From Dipetalonema caudispina (lineage: Eukaryota; Nematoda; Chromadorea; Rhabditida; Onchocercidae): a stretch of DNA of 64,000 nt. The translations under genes were made by a program, and so were the position numbers. Location: NCBI GenBank assembly GCA_013365325.1, contig JABVXV010000025.1, forward strand, positions 400,135 to 464,134, read 5' to 3'. Positions within the stretch are counted from its first letter, which is position 1, and the number at the start of each line of letters is the position of its first letter. Below, one piece after another: positions 13,731-27,109 of the stretch. The notes beneath the pieces were generated by a model. It worked only from the letters and a program-made list of their open reading frames with translations. It was not told where the DNA came from and searched no databases.

Positions 13731-15544
13731 TAAAGGCATTCCTTCCCTTAACAAACCTGAAATCCATTTATGATCTCATCGTAAATGAGAAGAAATGCTT
13801 TCAGGTCATACTGATACTGAAATGATGAACTACGAAGGATGGATACAATTTCATCTTCCTCCTCTCTTTATCCCTCTCCCCCACTCCCTCTCTCTCTCCG
13901 TATCATAAATGATCAAATTCTTGCCCCATCATCGTCATAATGATCGACCAATGTATATCAGCAAGTTCCTTCTAAGATTCATCTCAAATAACGCAAAAAA
14001 TTCAAAAATCCAATTTTCCAATTAAGCATATGCTAACAAATTCTAAATTTGTTGTGTAATTTAATTTCGAAAAAAAAAAAAACAAATTGAAGATATTTGT
14101 GCAAAATTAAATTAACAACTATGTGTAATTTAATTTTTCGAGAAATATGAAAAGGATATGAGAGGGATAGATCGAAGATACACCTTGATATCATTCCTGA
14201 AATGAGAATTTTCTGGTATACTAGATACAGCAGATCATACAGTAAGAAGATACCGGTCAAAAATCAAAGATCGAACTAGCTTGATTTTGAAAAACAAATT
14301 GGATAGAATTCAAAAACTTTGAAGTTTTATATTTTTTGTATACACTTTAAGCAAAGAAATTTGAATCGAATTATTATAATTCCTGAATTTCCAAAATTCA
14401 GGCCTTGCTTATGCAAAAGAAAAGTCTTCTTCAGTTAAAATTCAATTGCTTAGCTTTTCATCGTTGGGAAGATGAGATATTACAGGAAGCGTCAAACTTA
14501 CAAATGAGCAATAACAGAAATCGGGAAGATCAAAGACAAGCACTCTATTTGATTAAGATGACTTAATCAATGATATCGGTACTTCACTCTTAGTTCGTGT
14601 CAAATTGAAGCAGATCAGTGACTCATACTTCATCAAACTCCTATCTTATTTTCTCATCATTCAACTTTTCCGCCAGATCTTTCCTTCGTCATATACACGG
14701 TACTGATATATCAAATGTAATGAAATGAGGACTGAGGTCGTAATGGCTCATAAATTTGTTCCTATTCAATCTTCTCTTCTTGTCTTTAATTATCTCGTTG
14801 ATTCATTTATTTGATATCACCGAACTTAATTGTTAGCCATCTCTTAATCAATTAAATGAATTGTTTCATATCATATCACTCCGCAATTTCTTTCGGATTC
14901 ATTATCAAATACATGAAAATCTAACAACATGAAAGACTTAATAATTTCGTAATTGACCATTAATTGCACTAATTTGAAATTAGAACCTTCTCAAATCCAA
15001 TAATTATTTCGATGTTTCAGAGAAATTAAAAAAATAAACTGAGAGGAGATATATGGTATGATCTAATTCCGAAATTGCATCACATAAAAGAAAGTTACTC
15101 TAATATTCAAAACTTCTCTAATTGGAAAAATTCTTACCTTTTTCTGTGACATTTTAGCGCAATAGCAGAATTATGTAAATTCAAAAGAAAAGCCGCATGC
15201 AGTATCTGTTGGCCAGATTAGCGTCCCCACTATACTTTAATTCGAAGTTTTGAAGTGTGCAGCAATATGCGAGATCAATTGTAATCAAGTTGACAGAATT
15301 AAGTGTCGCTATGATGTTGTGACCGTGACCCATCTTGTGCAATTCATTTCATTTACCTAATGGTCATTGTTTTCAACATTTCTAAAAGATTCTTTAGAGT
15401 AATGAAGCAATCGAACGCCCTTGATAGGAATATATTTCCTCCATATCACAATAAAGAGGAAATCTGTGTTACAGCAAACAGATCTTCATGAATCCTTGAT
15501 TAAATCGTGGGACTGAATATTGATCTTGCCAATATTTGTAGCTA

Positions 15545-15564
15545 ATATATATATATATATATAT
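15545..15564. repeat. (TA)n microsatellite
   Basis: Uninterrupted alternating A/T run of about 20 bases in the gene-poor interval. Confidence 0.9.
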
Positions 15565-18124
15565 CATGAGAGCTGCTTCTCGATTATTTAAACTAAATTG
15601 AGATGAGAGCTTAAATTCTACTATTGCCATACAACCAATACGACCGATAGCATCATATCGAGCAGAAAAATACATCTTCATGCCTATACAATTGAGTTAA
15701 TTACAGTGTTCCAATTGCAAATTTGCACAGTTAAATCAAATTAATGGCTTTATAGAGCTAAACTAATCATCCAATAATTTTTTTCTAGTAATTTACACAA
15801 AAAATTAGAAAAACGGATGGATATTGAAGCATTTGAAAGAAGCTTTTAACTGAGTAGCTTTCAACAATTTCATTTATTGCCGAACTGGACATATTAAAAA
15901 CAAATCTACGACAGATTAGACGTCAGCGATGCGGTAGTAACAACTAAATCCTCAAATATCACATCAGCGATACTGCTTTTATCGACTTTGCATGTCCAAA
16001 TAATCTCTTTGACATTATATCGTTCTTCGACTAATTTCCTTACTTCCAAGAATTACCAGAATAGAATAAGATTTTAACTTCCTCAAAAGAGCTTCAACTG
16101 GAGTGATAAAGTCCGTAAGCAAAGCAGCAATAGGTCTTAAATCCTCTTCACTTTATCATTTAGTAAAAAAATTTGCTCACTTAAATTTACTTTTTAATTG
16201 AAGCATCATTTCGGGAATTTGATCATTAGCTTGGAAATTCGATCAGCTTTAAAGCAATACTTTTTATATGCTATTAAAATAGAAATATGCTAAATATCGA
16301 ATCATTATTTAATTTCAATCTTGGAAATCAAAATTCCTACTGCGTAATTAAAGATAAATATTGAAATTTATTTTAACAAGGAATAAGAGATTTATAGCAA
16401 ATTGAATTTTGGAATAGCTTCGAAATGAAAATACTATTAATTTCAATTCATTTCGAAATGGCAGACTCTAGAAAAGGTTAATAAAGGAAGCATTCGTCGT
16501 GAGCGGGCACAAAAGTTCATGCGACATTTAAAGCCTTTGCAACATTTTGTTCCATATGGGTTACTTTTCACCAAGTTTTTTTTTAAGCAATTAAAAACAT
16601 TTTTGTAAAAAATAGCTTTGGCACATTTCTGAGATATTATAGAAGGTACTTTTTCAAACTTCAATACGATAACTATTTAAATTAAATTCGAAATTATTAG
16701 ATTATAGGAGAAGTTAATAGGTGGCGTCTGGCATGTTTTAGTGGTCAACTTAAGAGCGAGGAAAGAAGGAAGATATGGATAATTTATGATCTATCAATCA
16801 GGAAAATTTCGAGATTTCGAAATCCTAAATAGAAAATAGTCGATATGGTGAAATTTATAAAAGGACGACAAAATTGATGAGAATCGAAGTTAATAATAAA
16901 TTAAACGTCGGTAAGTAACAAAGAGTTTGGGGAATTCTTCCGAGGCAATACTACTTTCTCAGGGTTTCTGTTGGATGAGTGTTTCAGAATTTTTAGCTAC
17001 AGCGCATGTGAGAAAATCGTGATACGATGTTGATGGCAACCTTTACTACAATCCACTATGATCATCTGATTCATCTCAATGCTTTTTTTCGGATTTGTCG
17101 GAAAACATGAAATAAGAAGATAGATGCTTAGAAAATTCAACATCAAAAATTAATTGGAATCAACAGCAAGTGCGAATAGGGAATTTCAAAACATGAAAGG
17201 AAATTAAATGAATCGAACTAATAGGTTTGATCATTTTGATCAGTGTGTAAACTAATAATATTGCTAGCATTAAATAAGCTGATATTAACAAGTATGTTGT
17301 ACTGAAAAGTTTAAAATATCTTACGAAATTATTGCATGCATTCCTCTTCGATTAATTTCATTTCTTTTGGAAATGAAATTAACTCATTCGTTATATGATC
17401 TGAATAAGTCAGCAAAAATCAGCAGTGTAAAAGATCAACACTTCAAGATACGATTACCGTATACAATTGAAGACGGAGAAATATTTGCAGGGAAATTCGA
17501 AATCTAAACAAAAGGAAGCCTGAAGGCTTAATCAATGCGATAATTTCAAAGGACAAAAAAAGAAGCTATTTATCTGCGTATAAAATAAGTATATATATAC
17601 ATATTTGGAATGGAAATGAAGAACTCATAATAGAATGAGTTTATCGGGCATAAAAATGGCCATGAAAACTGTGATCGATCTGGTGATCGCTGGACAATTT
17701 GTCTATGATTGATGCTGATTTATGCTATTCTGTATGCACAACCTCTGTCTTTCATTCTTCTATAAGCCAAATGTTATATAACTTAATGTTATGCTTATAA
17801 AATTTTTCCCATGTTCATCACTCAAATAGCCGCCCATTGCCATTTTTTTTTATTTTTTATTTTGACAAATTTCAGCTACTAAAACTGAGACTGAGACACT
17901 TTGAAAAGCTCTAATTGTTTTGACATAAGCTGTCATATGGAATTTGAATTACGTTCATAAAAGAGGTTTTTATTAAATTTTGGAGAAAAAAAAAAAGATA
18001 AGATTCTTCCAATAATGCCTTGTCATGATATGTAAATATTTTTCTATTTGTGAGATGAAATTTTTACAAAATTAAAAATAAATTGAAAGTTATGAAAAGT
18101 GAAAATATTTCTTATTGTAATCCA

Positions 18125-18161
18125 TTTTTCTCTTTTCTTTTTTTTTTTCTTTTTTTTTTTT
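18125..18161. repeat. Pyrimidine (T/C) tract
   Basis: T-rich tract with scattered C, unbroken by purines over about 37 bases. No exon follows it on the plus strand that I could recognise. Confidence 0.85.
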
Positions 18162-18323
18162 GTATATTCTTAAAGATAACGAAAAGAATTACATCAGCAG
18201 ACATTTATTTGCATGTTATAATAATTCAGAATGCAATTAAGTGAGTTGGTACTCAAATTGACATAGTAATTAATTTCGGATGAAAAAACAACAAAACACA
18301 TGTGGGACAAATATTATGGGATC

Positions 18324-18343
18324 TTTTTTTTTTTTTTTTTTTT
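18324..18343. repeat. T20 homopolymer
   Basis: Uninterrupted run of T in the gene-poor interval. Length may be unreliable in any assembly. Confidence 0.9.
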
Positions 18344-21300
18344 CGTTGAAAAGGTGAGTGCATAAATCGAACTAAATGATGTAACATTGAGCGATGAAGT
18401 AGTACGGAATGAGAAGCATTGTGGGAGGTATAGACACGTTCTTTGAAGTGCTAAATTTATGAGCTGCAATTTCAAAATTCAATCCGTTGGCTACTTAAAA
18501 GATACTTTCAACCTAAAACAATGGAAATCTTCTTTGCCTATACAAACATTCAACCAACGATTTTATTGGCTTCCGGAATAGATCCATTAAATTGAAGTTA
18601 AATATCTTCCAAAGAGCTTGAAATCACATAATTATCCCCTCTATTGCATTTACAACACATCCTTTCAGTTTATCATTTAGTAATGTCCCGGTAGTTTTTT
18701 TTTTTCTTTTTTTTTTTTCAGCAACGATTTGAACTGAAATTAATAACAAAGAACTACGCACACAAACATAATAAAGAATTATGAATAATAACAAAGATTT
18801 ATGACATTTGACATAGAACAATGGACAATGGATAATGGACATCGAATTTTTCTCAATCGGAATTGAATTCTCAAAGTGCTCTAGAAATAAGGTTCCAATA
18901 TTTTCAGTTTATTGATCTGTTTTTTTTTTTTCTTTCAGTTGGAATTTAATTTACAGAGTGCTCTTGAAGTAGAACTCCGACTTGTTTTCGTTTTAAGTTA
19001 TTCATCTGAAAATAAGATTGTAAAAATCAAAAAGCCTAAATAAATTGAACCTAGATGTGGAAGTTTATTGACAAATTTCTGAAGTTCATTTTTTAAGCGA
19101 AATAGAGCTCAATATTTGTTGAGAACTAAATAACAATCGAACTGAAGCCTAATTTGGCAAGTATGGGCCTGACTTCGAGAACTCCTGTTATTTGATAATT
19201 TGCCCAGGTCCTTTATCGAAACCATTTATTTTATATTCCATTAAAAATAAAAATTTCCGAAACTGATCTCTTTTAATATAGGATCTTCTAAAATATCAAT
19301 AACTGCAGCGAAAAGAATTTCTTTATCAAGAAACAGTAGAGACCTTCGACAACACATTACTGATAAACATCAAATACAAAAATTTTCTCGAAATTAATAA
19401 AATTATTCCCCTGCATCTCTGATTTAAATCAGTTCACGAGCTATTGAAAGTATTCAATGATGAGATTAATTTATCTTCACTATTTTACTCTCTGCATTTT
19501 ATCTAATAATAAGAGAAAAAGTAATCATCGAAAATCTTATTCCAAATGTCGGGTTAAAGAGTTGAATTCTGTGTTTTTCAAAAATCCAATAAAGTTGTAA
19601 AATTTCAAGGGATTTTTCCACTTTAATTTAAAAAAAAAGTTTGAGAATATTTTGAATTCAAATGATTCAATTAAATTCCACAGTATTTCAAAAAGTGACA
19701 AATGTACCTTAAAGGTTTAAGGCTGAAAATTTTTGAGACAATATGGAAAACGATATATCATAATAAGAAATGATAGTAGAATGTTAGAGAGATGTGTTCT
19801 TCTCAAAGGTAATAATGATTGAGGGCGATTGAAAAAAAAAAAGTAATTATGCCTGAAATGAGGTTGAATGAAGTGAAGAGCGGAAGACATATGTCAGTGG
19901 AAATTGCGGCAGATTATATTTTCATCAATGGACATTTCTATTCGTCCCTTTTTTTTGAACAAGGAGATGTTGAAATTTAAATTTAAGTGCTTAAAAATGA
20001 ATTCATCAGCTAATGATTATTTGACCGATGACCGTAGCAGTGAAGATAATGATTCAGATTCAAAGAAGGAGTTGTAAATAAAAAAGATTGATAATTAAAT
20101 TATGAATACAATGATAACAATATAATATCCAAAAATTCTGTTATTCAATCATTCTATAAAGCAAAAAAAGTTGACTAAAACAAAGAAAAAAAAAAAGGAG
20201 ACAAATTAAATGGTTAGAGAAAGAGCATAAGTGTTATTTATAACATTTATATTAGAGTGAAGTTTTATATTCAAAAGAGGGAAGAAATTGTGGAAGAAAT
20301 AAAATAGTAGCTGATTACGTCCTTCGATACTTGATAACAACCCATTTCCTCTCACTTCCGTGATTAAAAAAAAAAGTAGTCCGATTTCTAAAGCACTTTT
20401 TGCTCTTCATAAAAAAAGATCTCTCCTTTTTTGTAGGAGAATAATAGCAAAAAATGTTTCTATACCATTCATCCCTATTATAATCGTTTTTAACTTTTAT
20501 AATTCATTTTGAATTGATTATAAATACTGCTATTTATTTTATGAGAGTCGTCACGCGTCCTCTTTCTTCATCTCAATTCCATCAATAACTGACATCTGTC
20601 AATCCTTAGTATTTCAACCTCGTTTTTTGCATAAATAAATTCCATCAACCTAACTTTAGTAATCAATTTTTATCCTGCGGATATTTAACTTATTTCATTT
20701 CATCTCGTAACATTTCCACTCTTTTCTGTTACGACCGATATGAATTCCAAACTAAAAAAAACTTTGCTTCTTGTACAGTGAAATTGATATTTGGACACTA
20801 CTATTGATGATAGTCGAAATGTTTCGAAGTGAATTTCTGGTATTCTTTTTGGTATTTCTTACGGAAAAAATTTAAAAACAGATAAAATTTATCGATTCTC
20901 CTCAAAACAAGTAAGAAGAAGCAGAGATAATGGATTGAAGTTACACATTTTATACGTATATAAGATGATTAGAATCAGTTACTTCAAAAATCTCTCTGTA
21001 AAGCGCTTCAGAAACAATCACGTAAACAAGCGTATAAATCAAACAATCACTTAGCCAAATGCTTTTCAATTTACAATGCAATTCTACCATGACTTTAACA
21101 TATTATAAAGTACAATCGCCATTTTCATTCCTAAGTTAAATTTGAAAACAAAAAGACATAATCCAACTGAATCTTCTCTCTTCTTAAGATAATCCTAACT
21201 GTATGTAACAAATATGGTATTTTCATTGTAAATTTGTCAGTGTGAACAACGAAAGGAGAAGAGTGGAAAAGAGGAGAAGGAGTAGATAGGTACGGATCGG

Positions 21301-23903
21301 TTGCTAGAAGGAGAGTTATGATCGAATAGTAGAAAGAGACAAAAAATATCGGTGTTTTGTGGACGGCGGCTTGGGAAAACGATCATTTCTACGCGTATAC
21401 ACTAACAAAATATTTTACCGATCCGAACTATCCTTTTTGGAATTTAGTGGATACAAGGCAGTATTTATGTATCATATTTTCCTTTGTTTCTTCTGATTAA
21501 AAGTTCAATTTTGATGAGAAGTACCGATTAGTTTTACATCTGTTGATGTGTTTATTGAGCAAGAATGATCATTTCAACATTTAAACAATATTTTTTGCAG
21601 TTCTCAGCAAAGTCACGATAGATTAGTTCATATGCTGCAAAGGTCATCGTATGATCTCTAATATACTTCACTATAAATTTCAAAATTCAAAAATTCAAAT
21701 TGCATACTTTTTATTTGAGCTTTTTTTTTTTGAAAAGAAGCCTATAAAGGAAAGCTTCTTGCAACATTCGGATGGCGAAGAACAAGAAGGCATCAATCAT
21801 GCTCTGTTCGAAAGTAATGTCGAACAAAGATTACATCGATATTGAACTTTTTCGAAACCAAATGACTATTAAATTATTGATCCAAAAGTCGCACTTCCGT
21901 AGTTGATCATTAATTTTGAAATTTTCACTTCTGTTTTCATTTGTGAGGAGACAAATTTTGAAATTGTTGAAAAAGCCAATGAATTAGCAATCAGAGAGGA
22001 AGAGGTTTAAGAAGAATTTGCTGAATCGACGAAACCTTAATACTTCAGGCTGTGGATAATAAATTTTCTCTGTTAAAATGACAACATTAAATCAGTGCAT
22101 TCTATTTTGTAGTAAGCCGCCTGAAGTGAGTGCAGATTTGATTCATTGATGAATTGCTCAGTTATTCACTGAAAGATTTTAATGCCTCGAGAAATTTAGG
22201 GTAAATGGAATTAAGTAAATGTGTTAGTGATTGTTATAAAAACTTGAAATTCCAAGATATTTCAGTCAATAAGAATTCAAATTTTAAAAAACGAAAATCA
22301 AGAGGGCTGAAGAAAAAGGAACTATTTGATCAGATGGTAATACTTTACACAATAGATACTTTGAGTTCAAATTATTTCAACTTTAAAGTCTTTCTTTTCT
22401 TATTCCAAACTCAAATACTGATGCAAATTAATTTTGCTCTTAAGCAGTTCTTTTCTAATATTTCCTTCGAAATTTTTTAAATCTTAAATCTCAGGATATA
22501 AAAGAACTGAAACTGATAAATACGAGTCTTGTAACTTCAAAAAATTTAATTAAAAATTTTCCTCACTGAAATTATTTGCAACATTTCACTTATTCACTTC
22601 TATTTCAAAGAACCTTCCATTACTTTTATTTTTTACTTTTCTTATTTGCATTGTGTTTGCTTTCAATAAGGTTCGCAAAATTATGGGAAATTTATTAAAG
22701 TTAGTTTTTAGCTGTTGAATATCGATGAAAATGTTATGATAAAATACAGCTGTGTGTTTCAGATATTAATTTTCATTTTTGCGAAATTTGCATAACAATA
22801 ATTTTGCAGTGGAGTAGCTTCCAAAATATGAAATGAATGCTTTCGTATTTTTGAATAATTGCAAAAAAAAGAACCGTTTGTTTTCCATGGAAAATGCTGA
22901 AAATATACCGCATATTTGCATACATAACCATTTTTGGATGGAAATCGTTGCACATGGTGCCTCTTTATTCTAATGGTTCTGATGGTGAATAGAATGAAAA
23001 ACATTTCAAATTTACTCAAACAGTTCAATTCACTTCCTTCTTCAGAAATCGCCAGCTGTGCGAGGAGGAATGACCGAAGCTGTTTGCAAGCTTCAAAGTT
23101 TTCCACTTCAAACAAAATATGATAGTTTGGTTAACAGAAAAAATCACATAATTGACAAAGTATCGCAAATAATGGAGAATTGATAGTTAAGTTAATCTGA
23201 AAAAAAAGATTGAAATAACATAAAAAGGAAAAAAAAAAACTTGGTGAATAAATAAAAGCGAACCGCACAGCAAATTTAGATACGATTTATTTGTTTATAT
23301 GAAATTGGAAACAGGTTTACTTTTACTTATTCACTGATTTATTTTTTGTTTTAATACGATTTTATCCGGCTTACCCAGAAAATTTACCGGATCCGAACTG
23401 ATAATATTCCCTCATAGCAAGGAGCAATTAATGAATATGGTTGTTTAAAACGTAATTGAATTATTTAATGTATTCAAAATACCTAGCAGAAAATAACTAC
23501 GTCCGACCTGAATACTTCGATTCGTCTGTTGAAATATACTTTGAGTTTTTCGTGCATAGATATTTACAGTATATTTGGTTCAGAATAATGAATTTAACTG
23601 ATTGCTTCCGGTATAAGTGACCCATTAAAAATTTTAATTGTTATTCTTGGACATACTTTTTGATTTTTTTTTTCTTTTTTTTTGTCGATAGCGATCAATT
23701 AAGATGGATAGGGTTAGTGCATAACATATAAAAAGTGTTAGGATAATGATAACTTCATCAATATGCCATATAGTATCAGTCAATCTGGCATGTGCAATCT
23801 GCAATCTAACAATCCATTCATATAACAAACAATATGCACATTTTCCGTTCAGAAGCATTCAGAAAACAACGATATTGCTATAAATGATTTTGGGGTTATA
23901 GCT

Positions 23904-23946
23904 ATGCATGCATACATGCATGCATGCATGTATGTATGCATACATA
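23904..23946. repeat. ATGC/ATAC tetranucleotide palindromic repeat
   Basis: Repeated atgc, atac and atgt units form a strictly alternating purine-pyrimidine stretch that is largely self-complementary, so it could extrude as a hairpin or cruciform. It is isolated in non-coding sequence. Confidence 0.85.
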
Positions 23947-26900
23947 TATTATCAATTGTTGCAAGAATGCATTTTGTACATGTGCATTCATGAATACTGT
24001 TGAAATGTACCTACCATATCCTTCCTCATATTGTGTTGCATTTAATTAATTATACAAAAAAGATACGTTTCATTTGTGGACAGCATGAAATGACAGATAA
24101 GAAAGATAAGAGAAGGTGGGAAGAATGAAAGAATTCTTTCTTGAATTTTTTAATATTCACGAATTTTTTTTTTCTTTTTTTTACAATTTAGCCGAAATTA
24201 ACTTACTTTCAATTTAAGTTAAAATAAAAATCTAACCTATAGGAAGTTTAAAGGTAAAATACTTATCAAAATTTTAACTTCCTATTGTTCCTTCAAGTAA
24301 ATGAATGATTTTTGTGGAAGCACTTTATCATGAGAGTGAAAAATTTAACTGTATCAGTTACTTTTACTTCAACTTCTCGAAACTATCTCAGTTTGTTTAA
24401 GGCAATATTTAGGAATGAATGTAGAAATACATTTTGAGATGGTAGAAGAAAAATGAAAAGGCGCCGTTATTACCAAAATGTATTGCGACAGGAAGGCATC
24501 TGAAGGTACATTAGTGCCTTTAATCTTCCTAAAAAATGGTATGTTATGGCACTTTGCTTATTCAAAAAACGAGCTTACAAGATAGATCGCAAAACTTTCC
24601 TGGAAAATACTTCATACCAGAAAACTTCCCATGCATTTTTTACCTTCCAAAAAAAGCAGGCGTAAAAAGTGCAAAGCTAATAAGGTATGCTACAGTGAAT
24701 CAGTGCACCATCTGTAGCTTCTTTAACATGCAAATGAAGAAAGAATCAAGATAGATTTTCTTACAGTCTAGAAATTCTCCTAGAAGTTCGCTTTATAAAA
24801 AAAATGAGAAAAAAAAAGGAATAGAAAATTTTTTGCAGCTGTCAACAAAAACCGATACGAACAGAATTGATATCGACAAGATTTTCCCGCAAGAAATTTA
24901 GCGCAGTGAATGAAAATTGTCTTGTTTATTTATTAATAATCAACAGTAATTATACCATTTAGGAATTAACATGCTTGAAAAGATGTTTTGATATTAGCGG
25001 TTGTCTGTAAACTTACTACGGCATGAAAGAAAGAAAAAAACTTTCGAAATTTCCATACTTTTCAATCTATCACATTATACTTATTGCAGGTATTTCTCAA
25101 CCGAAGGAAGAAAATTAAGCCTTTTCCAGTTTTTTTAACTCTTCGAATCAATGCGAATACTTTCTTATTTTTATTTCAGATTTTGTGTAAATCTCAATTC
25201 ATGTAACTTTTTATATCCGTTTATTGTAATTTCTGATTGTGACTATGATTTTCTTCTTTTTTTTTAATTTGAATTACAAGTTAAACAGAAAAACTGCCAG
25301 AAGGGATAGGGTGAATGTAGTTATCGGTGATTCTTCTGTTGACTGAAGTATTGAATCTGAATAATTCCTGTGTGGAAGAAATAATGAAACACAATCATTT
25401 TGTAAGCTTTCATAACTTGGAAGAAAGCACAACGATGATATTGAATTTGGTGAAATTTTAATGAAATCATCTGATAAATACGTATATCACGCGAGAATTA
25501 GGCAGTAACATTGATAACTAATAAATCTTTTAGTATAACTTATTCTTAGCAAAATAGGAAGGATAATTTTTAATAAAGATGTGAATCTCAGAGAGGCACC
25601 AAAGTCGGCAAAGATAAACCATCCATAAAGGAAATGCGAACTCACCGATACCCACTACTCTCCAAGTTACCCCTTCCTTCTTTGCTTGCTTCTACGGTAC
25701 ATTTTCCTTCTTATACATACTTCGCCGATAATGGTATGGCCGAACTTTTTTTTCGACCGCCTTTTTCCAGTTTTAGGAAATAAGTCTGAACAATTGACCG
25801 TCTCTTGCATCTTTCTTCAATTCAAACGTATAGGATTAAAGTCTCTCCAAATCACTCCTTGATTATTTGCTTTTCAATCATAAATCGAATAGATCATTAC
25901 AACAAACATTTGATGTCGCCATCGAAGGAATTTTGGTATCACTAAAGTCAATTATTGCTTTCGGCGTGAAATTTTCCTTTTAAGATGTAAGCACTGTTGC
26001 ATTTCGATCAAAAGTGGGATATTTAAAGTTCAAGTAGAAATTGAAATAAAGGTGCAATTTTAAATTCATATTTTGCACATCGAAAAATTCAACTGATTAT
26101 CTAAGTGAAACATTTCCACATCTATAACTTTTTTTTAATAGAATGTTTCGCGGAAATAATTCATGTAAAAAAGAAATTATTGCGGAAAGTAGACAATGGT
26201 AAGCCGGAAATTAAATTTCTTTTTTTTTTTTTCTTGAAAAACTGGCATTACCAATAAAACTTGCCCTCGAAAATGAAAAAAAAAAATTTTTCACATTAAA
26301 TTGAAGTTGCTCTCAATGCAAAATTTCAGTATAAAATAATTATTTCTTTTATATGAAGGTATTTATAATAATTGGTAAAATTTACAGTTAATCTAGACGA
26401 CAGTGATAATTATGAATTCATTCCTCTCTTTTGAAAAAAAGCGATTTTGGATCCAATGCTATTTTAAATAAAAATTTCACGCATCAGCAATCCAATACGA
26501 TGTGCTTACTTAATCTAAAATTTGAAGTCATTGAATTTATGTGAATGCAACAAAAAAGTTTTAAAAAATTATTATGCAAAAACCGCTTACAAACATATAT
26601 TACCTGTCACCAAAAAAGCATTCGCAATAAAGAAATGGCAGTTAATAGCAAAAGGATTCGAAGTACAGTGTTATAAAATTGTGAAAACAAATAACATGAA
26701 AATGAAATATGTTTAAAAGCCATCATCGCTTAACAGCTAAGAATTTCTTGAAAGAATTTAGGGAAATGGAATTAGCCCTTGAAATTTCTTCCGTTGAAAA
26801 TCAATTACATGATGTATTGTTAGCAAATTTTTCATCTGTTACCAGTCTTCAAAATAACCTACATCCTTTGTTACCACATTTTGGCCAGATAAATGCTTAG

Positions 26901-27109
26901 CTGAAGATATTATACCCAATGGTTCATTAGTATTGGATTATTTCGTATTAAAAATAAATTCATTCATTTTAATACGAAGAACAATTTTAACAATTTAAAC
27001 TGTTTTGGAATTTTCAGTAGAGTAAATTACATAAAAATATTCACCCACAATAGATTATATTATATTTCACAAATCTGAAATATTTATTCCCATTTATGCA
27101 TCAAAAATC

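Larger units (their letters stand above)
11148..27109. other. Long gene-poor interval upstream of the Delta-like gene
   Basis: About 16 kb with no exon chain that I can support on either strand. The open frames present are short (under about 120 codons), isolated, AT-rich, and lack domain signatures or coherent splice partners. The interval holds short homopolymers, a TA run, an alternating purine-pyrimidine palindromic repeat near 23.9 kb, and a GC-rich island near 13.5-13.7 kb described separately. It ends at the 3' end of the minus-strand CAP gene. It sits on the 5' side of the ligand gene and so is the natural place for that gene's regulatory elements. Unrecognised fast-evolving or non-coding RNA genes cannot be excluded. 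Confidence 0.5.

Noticed and set aside
13524..13773. Two overlapping plus-strand frames through the GC-rich island
   Set aside because: The open frames follow from base composition; the two translations have no domain-like pattern and no splice partners.
22759..23115. Minus-strand open frame of 118 codons in the gene-poor interval
   Set aside because: One of the longest isolated frames there, but it has no domain signature, no matching splice partners, and overlaps a plus-strand frame of similar quality. Such a length is expected occasionally by chance in tens of kilobases.
26522..26900. Two overlapping plus-strand frames of 63-64 codons
   Set aside because: The second has a slightly protein-like composition (KNFLKEFREMELALEIS), but there is no recognisable family, splice partner or promoter, and the pair lies just past the CAP gene 3' end.
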